This document shows positions 41,608 to 48,932 of a DNA stretch of 64,000 bases, piece by piece. How positions within the stretch are numbered: position 1 is the stretch's first letter; every line of letters starts with the position of its first letter. The notes beneath the pieces were generated by a model. That model made no database searches and was not told the origin of the DNA. It saw only the letters and a list, made by a program, of their open reading frames with translations. Both the position numbers and the translations under genes were made by a program. This DNA comes from Lentisphaerota bacterium. Lineage in GTDB: Bacteria > Verrucomicrobiota > Lentisphaeria > Victivallales > Victivallaceae. The stretch spans positions 174,220-238,219 of the forward strand of contig SUWG01000001.1 in assembly GCA_015061625.1 (NCBI GenBank), written 5' to 3'.

Positions 41608-44600
41608 TCAAGCCTGTTTTCTGAATATTGCAGTTAACTTCTGCAAAATATTCTTTTTCCCTTTTTCCGGAACAAAGAGAAAGTATAAAGCGGGAATAAC
41701 GTACAACGTAAGCAGTGATGATATGGTCAATCCGCCAACCACGCCGACCCCGCAACTGGAACGCAGTTCCGACCCCAAACCGGTGCCGAATGCCATCGGC
41801 AGCATACCCGCCACCGCCGCAATACTGGTCATCACGATCGGCCGGAATTTTTCCTGCACTGCGATCAGCATCGCCTCATGCGGATCGATACCGTTTTTCT
41901 GTTGCACACCGCATTCATCAAGGATCAGAATGGCGTTATTCACCACGATACCGATCATCATCACGCCGCCCAGCAGCCCCATCATCGACATCGACATTCC
42001 GAAACAGTAAAGCGTCAGATACATTCCGAGAAAACCCAGCGGCACAGTGAACATGATCAGCAACGGTTTTATCCATGATTCCATGATCCCGGCGATCAGC
42101 AGATAGGTGAGCAACGCCGCCAGAGCGATGACCCGGATGAATTCTTTGGCCGTTTCATTCATCATTTCCACACTGCCGCTCATGCGGACGGAGTATCCCG
42201 GCGGCAGCACACTTAATACTTCCTGTTCGATGCGCCGGGAAACATCACCCAGCGCATAGCCCGGAGCCGTATTGGCATAGAGCCACATCGTGCGCACCTT
42301 GTCGTAACGGTTGATAACCACCGGGCGCGCCTCTTCCACGATATCCGCCAGCACTTCCGTACCCAGCGGATTATTGTCCTTGACTGCCGCCGCCGTCTGG
42401 CGCAACTGGACATCTCCGGTTTCCCGGCGGTTGCGCAAACGGATATCAAAGGTGCGTGACCCCATGCGGTAGTCGCCCACTTCAATACCGTCAAGCGAAC
42501 CGAGCAGATAACGGTACAACTCTTCAGAAGTCATCCCCAGATTCTGCAAGATCGTGCGGTCGGGAATGATGCTGATATTGGTTTTGCGTTCCCGGCGTGA
42601 GGAGTCGAGGTCGCGCACCATACCGGTACCCGGCAGGATCTCCATCACCCGCTGTTCCGCCTGTTCCAGCACTTCCAGATCCGGCCCGTTGATCACACAC
42701 CTTATTTCTGCGCCACTGCCGCCGAAAGTTGCCGGTATGGATAAGGTTATCAGGCAGTTGTCAAGGTAACTTAATTCCTCCCGGAGCAAGGCCTGCAATT
42801 CATAAATGGTTTGAGTGCGTTCATTTTTGCCGGTGGTTTTGATGTTGATCTGCCCCAGATAGACTGCCGTGCCGACCTGACCGCGGCTGGAATTGGAAGT
42901 ACCGACAGAAACTGACATACCGGTAATGAATCCGCCGTTTTCTTTGCCGTACTTTGCTTCCAGTCTGGCGGCGGCTTCCCGGATGAGTCTTTCGGTGGTT
43001 TCCAGATTGTAGGATGTCGGGAATTCAAATTTGATCCGGATCTCGCCCTGATCGCAGTAGGGCAGAAATGACAAACCGACCTGCGGGATAACCAATTTCC
43101 ACACTGCCAGCGAAATTATTACGATCACCAGCAGGAAATTCAGCGGATGACGGGCCACGAATTTGATGCTTCTGCCGAATATCCGGCAGAGCCAATCATA
43201 TCCGATATCCCACGGGATGAATAATTTTTCCAGTAAACTCTTCTTCTTTTTTTCACCGTCATATTTTCCCTTGAGCAATACGCACGCCAGGATCGGGGTC
43301 AGAGTAAAACTGATGAAAAGCGAAACCAGTGTCGCCGCCACCATCACTCCGGCAAACGGCACCATCATACTGCCGATACGCGAGGTCATCATCATCACCG
43401 GCACGAATACCACCACGTTGGTCAATGCACTGGCGGAAACTGCGCCAATAACTTCACCGGTCCCCTTTTCGGCGGCAGTTTTGATATCCTCTTTGCGTTT
43501 GAGGTGGTTGAAAATGTTTTCGATCACCACGATCGAGTTGGTCACCAGCACCCCTACGGAACAGCCCAGCGAAAGCAGGGTCATGATGTTGAATGAATAA
43601 TCCAGATAAGCCATTGCCGCAAAGGTCACGACCACCGAGATCGGCATGGAGATCATGACGATAAAGGTCGAGCGCGGATCATGCAGAAAGAGGAAGAGCA
43701 GCACCGCCGTAAGAATGATACCGGTAAGAATACTGCTCCACGCATCATCCACCGAGGCCTGAATGAATTCACCGGAATCTTTGAACCATACCAGTTCCAT
43801 ACCGGTCGGCAATTCGCCTTTGTTTTTCATCTCCTCAAATTTGCGGCGTACCCCGGCGATAACTTCCAAAGCGTTGGCATCGCCCTTTTTGACGATGTTG
43901 AATGTCGCAGCCGGCCGGCCGTTGACAAAAGCCTTGCTGCGCACTTCCCGGCTCTGCAGACGCACTTCTGCAATGTCGCGCAAATAGACCCGTTTACCGT
44001 CAAAAGTGCCGATCTCCAGATTGCGGATCTCATCCAGCGAGCGGTAATCACCGGCAAAAGTGACGTTTTTTTCCACCTCATCGACCTGAATACGGCCCAG
44101 CGGACGGCGGATATTATTCTGTTGAAGCCGGGCGACGATGTGGTTGATGTCGATATTCATGGCGGCAAGTTTCGTCCGGTCAAGCAGAATGTGTATCTGC
44201 ATTTCATTGGCACCGTAAACCCGCACTTCACCGACTCCCGGCACGGAAGCGATACGGTCGGCGATCACATCTTCGGCATAGTCGTAAAGGTCATCCTGCG
44301 TGCGGTCACCGACCAGAAATGCCTGAATAACGGTCGTGGCATTGGTGTCGATTTTGCGGATAACGGGTTCTTTGGCCCCATCCGGCAGATCTTCCCGGAT
44401 GCGGTTAAGTGCCTCGCGGATATCCGTGGCGGCAACGTCAACGTCGGTACCCATGACGAATTCCAACTGGATTTGCGCCTGATCTTCCATAGCGACACTG
44501 GTGATGTGGCGGATGCCGTCAATACTGGAAACGGCATCTTCGATGCGGCGGATGATCTCCGCCTCGATCTCTTCCGGACTGGCTCCCTGATATTCACAGC

Positions 44601-44742
44601 GCACCAGGATCGTCGGTATCTCCATACTGGGCAGCAGGTCGATACTGATACGTTCATAAAGAGAGGCTCCGATCATGACCAGCACGATGATGAATGCGGT
44701 CATGGCGATCGGGCGTCGGACAGATAGTGAAGCGATATTCAT
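41608..44742 (-). CDS. RND-family efflux pump, inner-membrane transporter
   Basis: 1044 residues, the usual AcrB/MexB length. N-terminus SVRRPIAMTAFIIVLVMIGA with the typical first helix, two large periplasmic loops and twelve transmembrane helices in two halves. In the first half, LSLGCSVGVLVTNSIVVIENIFNHLKR holds the conserved 'E-N' end of helix 4; the position of the usual proton-relay Asp pair reads CSVGVLVTNS, with Asn in place of Asp. The second half has LGGVMMIGIVVNNAILILDE. Drug or metal efflux cannot be distinguished. It follows the adaptor gene by 3 nt; no TolC-type outer-membrane gene is seen. Confidence 0.9.
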   Translation of the reverse strand: MNIASLSVRRPIAMTAFIIVLVMIGASLYERISIDLLPSMEIPTILVRCEYQGASPEEIEAEIIRRIEDAVSSIDGIRHITSVAMEDQAQIQLEFVMGTDVDVAATDIREALNRIREDLPDGAKEPVIRKIDTNATTVIQAFLVGDRTQDDLYDYAEDVIADRIASVPGVGEVRVYGANEMQIHILLDRTKLAAMNIDINHIVARLQQNNIRRPLGRIQVDEVEKNVTFAGDYRSLDEIRNLEIGTFDGKRVYLRDIAEVRLQSREVRSKAFVNGRPAATFNIVKKGDANALEVIAGVRRKFEEMKNKGELPTGMELVWFKDSGEFIQASVDDAWSSILTGIILTAVLLFLFLHDPRSTFIVMISMPISVVVTFAAMAYLDYSFNIMTLLSLGCSVGVLVTNSIVVIENIFNHLKRKEDIKTAAEKGTGEVIGAVSASALTNVVVFVPVMMMTSRIGSMMVPFAGVMVAATLVSLFISFTLTPILACVLLKGKYDGEKKKKSLLEKLFIPWDIGYDWLCRIFGRSIKFVARHPLNFLLVIVIISLAVWKLVIPQVGLSFLPYCDQGEIRIKFEFPTSYNLETTERLIREAAARLEAKYGKENGGFITGMSVSVGTSNSSRGQVGTAVYLGQINIKTTGKNERTQTIYELQALLREELSYLDNCLITLSIPATFGGSGAEIRCVINGPDLEVLEQAEQRVMEILPGTGMVRDLDSSRRERKTNISIIPDRTILQNLGMTSEELYRYLLGSLDGIEVGDYRMGSRTFDIRLRNRRETGDVQLRQTAAAVKDNNPLGTEVLADIVEEARPVVINRYDKVRTMWLYANTAPGYALGDVSRRIEQEVLSVLPPGYSVRMSGSVEMMNETAKEFIRVIALAALLTYLLIAGIMESWIKPLLIMFTVPLGFLGMYLTLYCFGMSMSMMGLLGGVMMIGIVVNNAILILDECGVQQKNGIDPHEAMLIAVQEKFRPIVMTSIAAVAGMLPMAFGTGLGSELRSSCGVGVVGGLTISSLLTLYVIPALYFLFVPEKGKKNILQKLTAIFRKQA

Positions 44743-44745
44743 CTC

Positions 44746-45948
44746 TTATTCCTCCGCGGCCGCTCCGGCTTCGGTCAGAAGTGAACCGTTGTTGATAAAG
44801 GTTTGTCCGGTAATGACGAAACGGTGTTCCAGCAAATCCCCGGCATTGAGGATCTCGGCGTAGCCCCGGTCAACGATGCCGCGCCGGATCTCCACGCTCT
44901 GCGCCCGGTTTTCGCCGTTGATGGTGTAGGCGATGAGAATGTCATTGGCGCGGAGCAGCACGGCGGATTCCGGCAGACCGTAACCTTCTCTTTCCACCAG
45001 AATAATATTCAATTCGCAAAGCATACCGCTGACCAGACCGGTGGATCGCGGCACGGAAATTTTCACTTTGAATGTGCGGCTTTCCGGGTCGATCGACGGG
45101 GCTTTGTAAGTGATCTGACTGCGGGCGACGGCCTGACCGTCACTGCCGGTGAAGTCCACGGCAGTTTCACCGGGAACGACCTGCTCATAATAGACGGCAC
45201 TCAAGAAGCAGATGACTTCCAGCTGATTGTGGTTTTCCAGCCGCAAGATCGGCTGACCGGAAGAAACATATTCGTTTTCTTCGACCATCGTATCGGTAAT
45301 GACACAGTCAAAGGGGGCGGTGATGACGGAATCGGCCAGATTTTTCCGGGCGATTTCCAGATTGCTGCGCGCCTGCTGCAACTGGGATTCGGCATTGGCG
45401 ACCTCGGCTTCGGCGGCGGTGACTGCGGCTTCGGCGGAAGCGACATCCATTTCGGCCTTTTTGAATTCCGTTTCCATGATTTCAAAGTCGGCAGTACTGA
45501 TCGCCTTGTTTTCCAACAGGTTTTTGGCGCGGTTATAGTTGCGCAAGGCCTGTTCCAGAGCGATTTTGGCGATATCTCTGGAAATTCTGGCGATATTCAA
45601 TGCGCTTTGCGAACTGGCGAGGGCGGCTTCACGCACTCTGATCTCATCTTCCTTGACCACCACCTGATTTCTCAACACCTGCCGGTCGATCTCAAAGAGG
45701 ACATCACCTTTTTTGACCACATCGCCCTCATCGACCCGGAGTAATTCCAAAGTGCCGCCGATCTTGGCGGAAATGGTGGCAAATTCAACCGGTTGTACGG
45801 TTCCCTGAACCGGGATACGCATCTGAAAAGTGCGTTTTTCCAACTGCGCCAGAGTTACTCTGGTAGTTTTTTCGCCGGATCGTTCCTGTTTTTTCTCACA
45901 ACCGGCGGCAAAGAACAGAATGCCAGCCAGCAGCCACGAATATTTCAT
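44746..45948 (-). CDS. RND pump periplasmic adaptor (membrane-fusion lipoprotein)
   Basis: About 400 residues. Signal peptide and lipobox LFFAAGCEKK, then the lipoyl/barrel-sandwich halves (VQPVEFATISAKIGGTLELL and VITAPFDCVITDTMVEENEY) flanking a long alpha-hairpin coiled coil (residues ~90-195, Ala/Glu-rich ARISRDIAKIALEQALRNYN). Beta-barrel and membrane-proximal domains follow. Start at 45948 rather than 45954 because GGGGGA is then 6 nt away. Forms a tripartite pump with the RND protein directly downstream. Confidence 0.9.
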   Translation of the reverse strand: MKYSWLLAGILFFAAGCEKKQERSGEKTTRVTLAQLEKRTFQMRIPVQGTVQPVEFATISAKIGGTLELLRVDEGDVVKKGDVLFEIDRQVLRNQVVVKEDEIRVREAALASSQSALNIARISRDIAKIALEQALRNYNRAKNLLENKAISTADFEIMETEFKKAEMDVASAEAAVTAAEAEVANAESQLQQARSNLEIARKNLADSVITAPFDCVITDTMVEENEYVSSGQPILRLENHNQLEVICFLSAVYYEQVVPGETAVDFTGSDGQAVARSQITYKAPSIDPESRTFKVKISVPRSTGLVSGMLCELNIILVEREGYGLPESAVLLRANDILIAYTINGENRAQSVEIRRGIVDRGYAEILNAGDLLEHRFVITGQTFINNGSLLTEAGAAAEE

Positions 45949-46165
45949 AATCATTCCCCCATTCTGAAAACATAGTTGGTTTTACCCGCATAACGGAGCA
46001 AAAAGTTCCATTATTTTATGCGTGCACGGGAAGAGATCGGATTTTTTTGCAAAAAAATTTTAAAATGGTGTCAGAAATATGTTTGCCCCGACACTATTAT
46101 CAGCGGAAACATCAAAACGATGTGAAAAAGAAAAACAAAAACAAAAAAAGAAAAGGAAAAAGAAA

Positions 46166-46513
46166 ATGAAAAAACTGCTCGCAACTCTCGCTCTCACCCT
46201 GATCGGATCAGCCGCTTTTGCCGGAGCCCAGGGAGGGCCCAAATCCGCTGATGAAAGAGTCAACGCCAACGGTGCCGACCGTTACGAAATCGTCTTCAAC
46301 GGCGGCGAACAGGCCCGCGTGGTGGTTGACGGTGACGGTGATACCGACCTCGACCTCTACATCTACGATGAAAACGGCAATCTGATCACCAAAGATGATG
46401 ACAATACTGATTACTGCATCTGCACCTGGACTCCGAGATGGACCGGTAAATTCATCATCCGTATCGTCAACCGCGGCAGTGTTTACAACGCTTACACTCT
46501 GCGTACCAACTGA
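46166..46513 (+). CDS. Small secreted protein consisting of a single PPC-like domain
   Basis: 115 residues from the ATG at 46166. Signal peptide KKLLATLALTLIGSAAFAGA, then about 90 residues resembling the bacterial pre-peptidase C-terminal (PPC) beta-sandwich: RYEIVFNGGEQARVVVDGDG, TDLDLYIYDENGNLI, TKDDDNTDYC and WTGKFIIRIVNRGSVYNAYT. PPC domains usually sit at the end of secreted proteases; a stand-alone copy is unusual. Asp-rich turns suggest Ca2+ binding. An in-frame ATG at 46079 would add a Lys-rich stretch and lose the signal peptide, so it is rejected. Followed by a strong terminator. Confidence 0.8.
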   Translation: MKKLLATLALTLIGSAAFAGAQGGPKSADERVNANGADRYEIVFNGGEQARVVVDGDGDTDLDLYIYDENGNLITKDDDNTDYCICTWTPRWTGKFIIRIVNRGSVYNAYTLRTN

Positions 46514-46533
46514 AACTTTCCCCCCCAACACCT

Positions 46534-46570
46534 GCGCTTCACAGCTCCCCGCTGTGGAGCGCGTTTTTTT
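46534..46570 (+). terminator. Intrinsic terminator of the PPC-domain gene
   Basis: 12-bp stem GCGCTTCACAGC / GCTGTGGAGCGC (one G-T pair) with loop TCCCC, followed by GTTTTTTT. Confidence 0.92.
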
Positions 46571-46636
46571 GTAACAAAGTCAAGCGGGGGTACGGGGTGC
46601 GGTTTTTCCGCCCGTCGGAATGACTTCCCCAATGCT

Positions 46637-46787
46637 ATTTTGCAAAGCAAAATCGGGGTATGGGGCGACAGCCCCATCAAGGGCGACAGCCCGCAAGAGT
46701 CGAAACAAACAAAACCCCGGCAGACTGCAAAAATCTACCGGGGGTACGGGGGGCAACGCCCCCTGTCAAGGGCGGTGCAAACCGCCC
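46637..46787. repeat. GC-rich hairpin array in the PPC-rubrerythrin gap
   Basis: Successive hairpins: ATTTTGC-AAA-GCAAAAT (46637-46653), TGGGGC-GACA-GCCCCA (46661-46676), GGGC-GACA-GCCC (46681-46692), GGGGGC-AAC-GCCCCC (46749-46763), GGGCGGT-GCAA-ACCGCCC (46770-46787). No gene is supported in this 421-bp gap. The array is followed by element copy E, mirroring the arrangement after priA. Confidence 0.8.
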
Positions 46788-46813
46788 GCCGAGCCGATCC
46801 ACACTGCGGCCTG

Positions 46814-46935
46814 ATTCGTCGCAGTGTGCGGCAAGGTCGCCGTCAAGTCAAGGCGGAGGTTGGGGAGTGTACGACTGTACTCGACCCAACCGACGACCGC
46901 CGACTTGACAAGAGATTGCCCGCAATGCGACGAAT
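46814..46935 (+). repeat. Inverted-repeat element, copy E
   Basis: Outer arms ATTCGTCGCA/TGCGACGAAT (perfect 10 bp), P1 GTCAAGTC/GACTTGAC, P2 GGCGG/CCGCC, P3 GGTTGGG/CCCAACC (fully paired, no G-A mismatches), constant GAGT/TCGA, P4 GTAC/GTAC with loop GACT. The right arm ends on the last base of the rubrerythrin stop codon. Confidence 0.88.
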
Positions 46936-47468
46936 CAATAGTTGGTGGCTTCGATTTCGAAGTAAGCTTGGGGGTGCTTGCAGGTCGGGCAGAGTTCCGG
47001 GGCTTTGTCGCCGATGTGAATATGCCCGCAGTTGCGGCATTCCCACCGCTGGGGACCGGTTTTGACGTAAACTTCGCCTTTTTCGAGGTTTTCGATCAAT
47101 TTATTGTAGCGGTTTTCGTGACGTTTTTCGATTTCGGCGACGCGGGCGAGCTGACGTGAAAGTTCAGCAAAACCTTCAGCGGCGGCGACTTCGGAAAATT
47201 CGCGGTACATTTCGGTCCATTCCTCGTGTTCACCGGCGGCGGCGGCTTTCAGGTTATCGAGAGTGGAACCGATACCGTCGAGGGCCTTGAACCAGAGTTT
47301 GGCGTGTTCTTTTTCGTTATTGGCGGTAGCTTCAAAGATGGCGGCGATCTGTTCGTAGCCTTCTTTGCGTGCTTTGGAGGCGAAATAGGTGTACTTGTTT
47401 CTGGCCTGTGATTCACCGGCGAATGCGTACCAGAGATTGGCTTCAGTTTTGCTTCCTTTGAGTTCCAT
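46935..47468 (-). CDS. rbr: Rubrerythrin
   Basis: 177 residues. A four-helix di-iron domain with ETANL-type first Glu (KTEANLWYAFAGESQARNKY), ANNEKEHAKLWF and IEKRHENRYNKLI (two E-x-x-H iron ligands) is followed by a C-terminal rubredoxin domain WECRNCGHIHIGDKAPELCPTCKH with two C-x2-C pairs. Reduces hydrogen peroxide in anaerobes and microaerophiles. It is 30 bp downstream of the Fur/PerR-type regulator gene on the same strand, the classical peroxide-stress pairing. Confidence 0.95.
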   Translation of the reverse strand: MELKGSKTEANLWYAFAGESQARNKYTYFASKARKEGYEQIAAIFEATANNEKEHAKLWFKALDGIGSTLDNLKAAAAGEHEEWTEMYREFSEVAAAEGFAELSRQLARVAEIEKRHENRYNKLIENLEKGEVYVKTGPQRWECRNCGHIHIGDKAPELCPTCKHPQAYFEIEATNY

Positions 47469-47498
47469 AGTTTTTTCCCCTTTTTTGTTGATTGGATT

Positions 47499-47933
47499 TT
47501 ATTTTTCTGCGGACGGATCGTCCGTTTTACACTTTTCACATAATCCGGTGAAGCGGATCTCCATGTGGCGCACCAGACCGGGAACGTTACCGGCGAATGC
47601 GGCAAGGTTGTCATCGAGGGCGAAATCGGCGATCGAACCGCAATTTTCGCAGATGAAATGGCCGTGCGGCATGGTGTTGCTGTCGTATCTGGCACTGCTG
47701 ACATGATCGAGCCGCCAGATAAGGTTGTGAGCGGCGAATTCATTGAGGATGCGGTAGACGCTTTCTCTGGTCACGGTGGGCAGTTTACTGCGCACGGCGG
47801 CCCAGACGGAATCGACGTCAGGGTGGCAATGATCATGCCGGACACATTCATAGACTGCCAGACGTTGCGGAGTGCATTTCCACTTGAAACGGCGGCAGAT
47901 ATGAGCGAAATTTTCCGGTTGAAAAACTTCCAT
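47499..47933 (-). CDS. Fur-family regulator, PerR-like
   Basis: 144 residues. Winged-helix DNA-binding domain (KCTPQRLAVYECVRHDHCHP, TVTRESVYRILNEFAAHNLI) and dimerisation domain with the metal-site stretch MPHGHFICENCGSI and a second C-x2-C (GLCEKCK) forming the structural zinc site. Co-location with rubrerythrin points to PerR-type peroxide sensing rather than iron regulation. GGAGG precedes the ATG. An imperfect A/T palindrome overlaps its own -10, consistent with autoregulation. Confidence 0.88.
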   Translation of the reverse strand: MEVFQPENFAHICRRFKWKCTPQRLAVYECVRHDHCHPDVDSVWAAVRSKLPTVTRESVYRILNEFAAHNLIWRLDHVSSARYDSNTMPHGHFICENCGSIADFALDDNLAAFAGNVPGLVRHMEIRFTGLCEKCKTDDPSAEK

Positions 47934-47973
47934 TGTCGTCCTCCTGATCGCGGTTTTATTTTAACTTCAATTA

Positions 47974-48002
47974 AATATAACATTTATTTACAATTAATGC
48001 AA
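47974..48002 (-). promoter_or_regulatory. Promoter of the perR-like / rubrerythrin operon, with overlapping A/T palindrome
   Basis: On the minus strand TTGCAT (48002-47997), 17 bp, TATATT (47979-47974). The stretch 47973-47989 (AAATATA-ACA-TTTATTT) is an imperfect 7-3-7 palindrome over the -10, the size and base content expected of a PerR/Fur-type operator. The operator part is tentative. Confidence 0.6.
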
Positions 48003-48140
48003 ATGGATTTTTGGAATTTTTTTAAAAATTTTTTGTGGCAAATCCAACCGGCGGCGAGGCCGCTCTCCCGCGGCCGCCTTGTCACGGCGTAGTATAACGA
48101 AGCCGGAAGGGAGATTTTTTGGAGAAAAGCGGTTATGGTC

Positions 48141-48169
48141 TTGACAAACTCTTCCGGCTATGCTATATT
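48141..48169 (+). promoter_or_regulatory. Promoter of the Sel1-repeat gene
   Basis: TTGACA, 17 bp, TATATT: consensus -35 and the genome's usual -10. It lies downstream of an in-frame ATG at 48135, showing that the real start is the ATG at 48216. Confidence 0.8.
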
Positions 48170-48215
48170 ATCATTAATTGTGGTGAAAAATATCAACCTT
48201 AAATGGAGGTATATC

Positions 48216-48752
48216 ATGAAATTCGGTTCAAAATTGTTGTTGATTGCGGCACTTTTCGGTTGCACATTTTTCTGTATGGCTGACGATGATCAGTTTGCCT
48301 ATGACCGTGAAAACAATGAATTTTACGAAGATGCCGAAGCCGGTGATGCGCGGGCGCAGTACAATCTGGGGGTCTGCTATTTTACCGGTAAGGATGTGGA
48401 GCGTTACAATTTGCAGGAAGCAGTCAGATGGTTCCGCCGGGCTGCCGATCAGGGTTATGCCAATGCGGAGTGCTTCCTCGGTCTGTGCTATACTTTCGGT
48501 CGCGGCGTGACCCAGAATTACGTCACTGCCCGCAGTTGGTTTGAAAAAGCGGCCGCCAAAGATATCGCTGAAGCACAGTATAATCTGGGCTGGTTCCACG
48601 AAACCGGTAAAGCCGGTTTTGCCGCCGACCCGGTCGAGGCTCTGAATTGGTACCGCAAAGCGGCCGCCAAAGAACACGCCAGAGCCAAAACCGCTATCGA
48701 AAGATTGAGCAGACGCGACAACGAATCCAATACCCCGTCCTATTTGCAGTAA
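48216..48752 (+). CDS. Secreted Sel1-repeat protein
   Basis: 178 residues from the ATG at 48216 (GGAGG 6 nt upstream). Signal peptide (KLLLIAALFGCTFFCMA), then about three Sel1-like TPR repeats of ~36 residues: AEAGDARAQYNLGVCYFTGK, YNLQEAVRWFRRAADQGYAN and NYVTARSWFEKAAAKDIAEA, with a final EALNWYRKAAAKEHARAK. Sel1 repeats mediate protein-protein contacts; the partner is unknown. A Cys lies in the signal region (FGCTFF) but is too early for a convincing lipobox. Single gene with promoter and terminator. Confidence 0.88.
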   Translation: MKFGSKLLLIAALFGCTFFCMADDDQFAYDRENNEFYEDAEAGDARAQYNLGVCYFTGKDVERYNLQEAVRWFRRAADQGYANAECFLGLCYTFGRGVTQNYVTARSWFEKAAAKDIAEAQYNLGWFHETGKAGFAADPVEALNWYRKAAAKEHARAKTAIERLSRRDNESNTPSYLQ

Positions 48753-48769
48753 GCAAGCAAAATAAAAGA

Positions 48770-48813
48770 GGCCGTTGCCAACCTTGAAATGAGGTGAGCA
48801 GCGGTCTTTTTTT
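48770..48813 (+). terminator. Intrinsic terminator of the Sel1-repeat gene
   Basis: 9-bp stem GGCCGTTGC / GCAGCGGTC (two G-T pairs) around a 19-nt loop, followed by TTTTTTT at 48807-48813. The remaining gap to 48932 shows nothing recognisable. Confidence 0.8.
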
Positions 48814-48932
48814 ATTGGTAATGTCCCGAATTGTGATTTTTCAACCAGATCTGCATGGGTCAGCTCCAACCGGCTTGTCCGGGCGCAGCTTTATGCGAAG
48901 ACTGATGGATGGATTGCGGTCTGCAGGAGTGG

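Noticed and set aside
46079-46165. N-terminal extension of the PPC-domain protein with a Lys-rich run
   Set aside because: It would bury the signal peptide; the ATG at 46166 directly precedes a standard signal sequence.
48135-48215. Earlier start for the Sel1-repeat protein
   Set aside because: The ATG at 48135 lies upstream of the -35 of a consensus promoter.
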